NCBI RefSeq assembly: GCF_000165125.1
Contig: NZ_AEIU01000096.1
Coordinates: forward strand, 1 to 64,000
Source of the DNA: Vibrio caribbeanicus ATCC BAA-2122
GTDB taxonomy: Bacteria; Pseudomonadota; Gammaproteobacteria; Enterobacterales; Vibrionaceae
Reading direction: 5' to 3'
Length of the DNA: 64,000 bases
The position numbers and the translations under genes were made by a program. Below, piece after piece: positions 63,868 to 64,000 of this stretch. Numbering within the stretch: position 1 is the first letter of the stretch; every line of letters starts with the position of its first letter. The notes below the pieces were generated by a model. It saw only the letters and a program-made list of their open reading frames with translations, was not told the origin of the DNA and did no database searches.

Positions 63868-64000
63868 ATGAACTTACTTCTGCGAACAACGGCTCTAGTG
63901 CTTTTCATGCTCAGCCGTACGCCTGCAGTTGCTGCAGCACCAGCAACTATGATCAGTGAGAAGTCTGACAACAGCACACAAAATGAAGTTTGCTCGAAAA
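63868..64000 (+). CDS. Secreted protein, N-terminus only (cut by window edge)
   Basis: ATG 63868 follows AAGGAG at good spacing. The 44 visible residues begin with a signal peptide (MNLLLRTTALVLFMLSRTPAVAA) and continue as a polar mature start. The frame is open at the right edge. The family cannot be told from this much. Confidence 0.65.
   Translation, partial: MNLLLRTTALVLFMLSRTPAVAAAPATMISEKSDNSTQNEVCSK

Noticed and set aside
1-64000. CRISPR array, tRNA, rRNA, insertion sequence or prophage
   Set aside because: No regularly spaced repeats, cloverleaf, rRNA segment, transposase or phage structural gene was seen; the contractile-tail genes are all type VI.

Overview
The window looks like a stretch of Vibrio (Vibrionaceae) chromosome, AT-rich and gene-dense. 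The evidence is the set of housekeeping genes (queCE, metA, rlmF, btuCD, astE, sbcB, cdd, tpm, a TcyP-type cystine carrier), the AcnD/PrpF route of propionate use, and a short intergenic repeat with ends of the form TATACCCAAGTGACTTCAA, a repeat I associate with vibrios. I see no rRNA, tRNA, CRISPR array, insertion sequence or phage gene. The genus is an inference from protein resemblance; no search was run.

Layout. 1-3497: the 5' part of a very large surface adhesin (minus strand, running off the left edge) with a LapA-type retention module, divergent from a TolC-family outer-membrane channel and an OmpA-like lipoprotein. 3561-7383: a DUF2750 protein, queC and queE, a NUDIX protein fused to a degenerate PAP2-like membrane domain, and a GNAT acetyltransferase. 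7511-14241: the 2-methylcitrate cycle operon prpR-prpB-prpC-acnD-prpF, with two GntR-type operator palindromes exactly 63 bp apart. 14399-17246: a lipoprotein of unknown function and an M28 peptidase with a PA domain.

17692-40832 is one co-directional type VI secretion locus: vgrG, a DUF6931 protein, PAAR, tssA, hcp, tssB, tssC, a second divergent tssC-like gene, tssE, tssF, tssG, clpV, a periplasmic solute-binding-like protein, an FHA protein, tssJ, tssK, tssL, tssM and a small cytoplasmic Ser/Thr kinase. All core parts are present: baseplate, sheath, tube, spike, membrane complex and recycling ATPase. The unusual parts are the duplicated sheath protein, the solute-binding protein, a SPOR domain instead of an OmpA domain on TssL, a TssM without a recognisable Walker A, a kinase without a cognate phosphatase, and several perfect hairpins without U-tracts at operon junctions. 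One of these is an 18-bp perfect stem inside the start of the second tssC. No effector-immunity pair is recognisable.

40834-64000 is mostly ordinary chromosome: a delta-class carbonic anhydrase-like protein, a P-loop kinase-like protein, metA behind MetJ boxes, a PilF-like TPR lipoprotein, rlmF, a YgjP-like metalloprotein, glutaredoxin, a divergent LysR/MFS pair, DUF1415, an NTP pyrophosphohydrolase, GNAT, SDR, btuDC, astE, an M3 oligopeptidase, a 27-codon small ORF with a perfect ribosome-binding site, an NAD(P)-binding oxidoreductase, a 266-bp repeat element with terminal inverted repeats, tcyP, sbcB, lrgAB, cdd with a CRP/CytR-like promoter, tpm, and the start of a secreted protein cut by the right edge.
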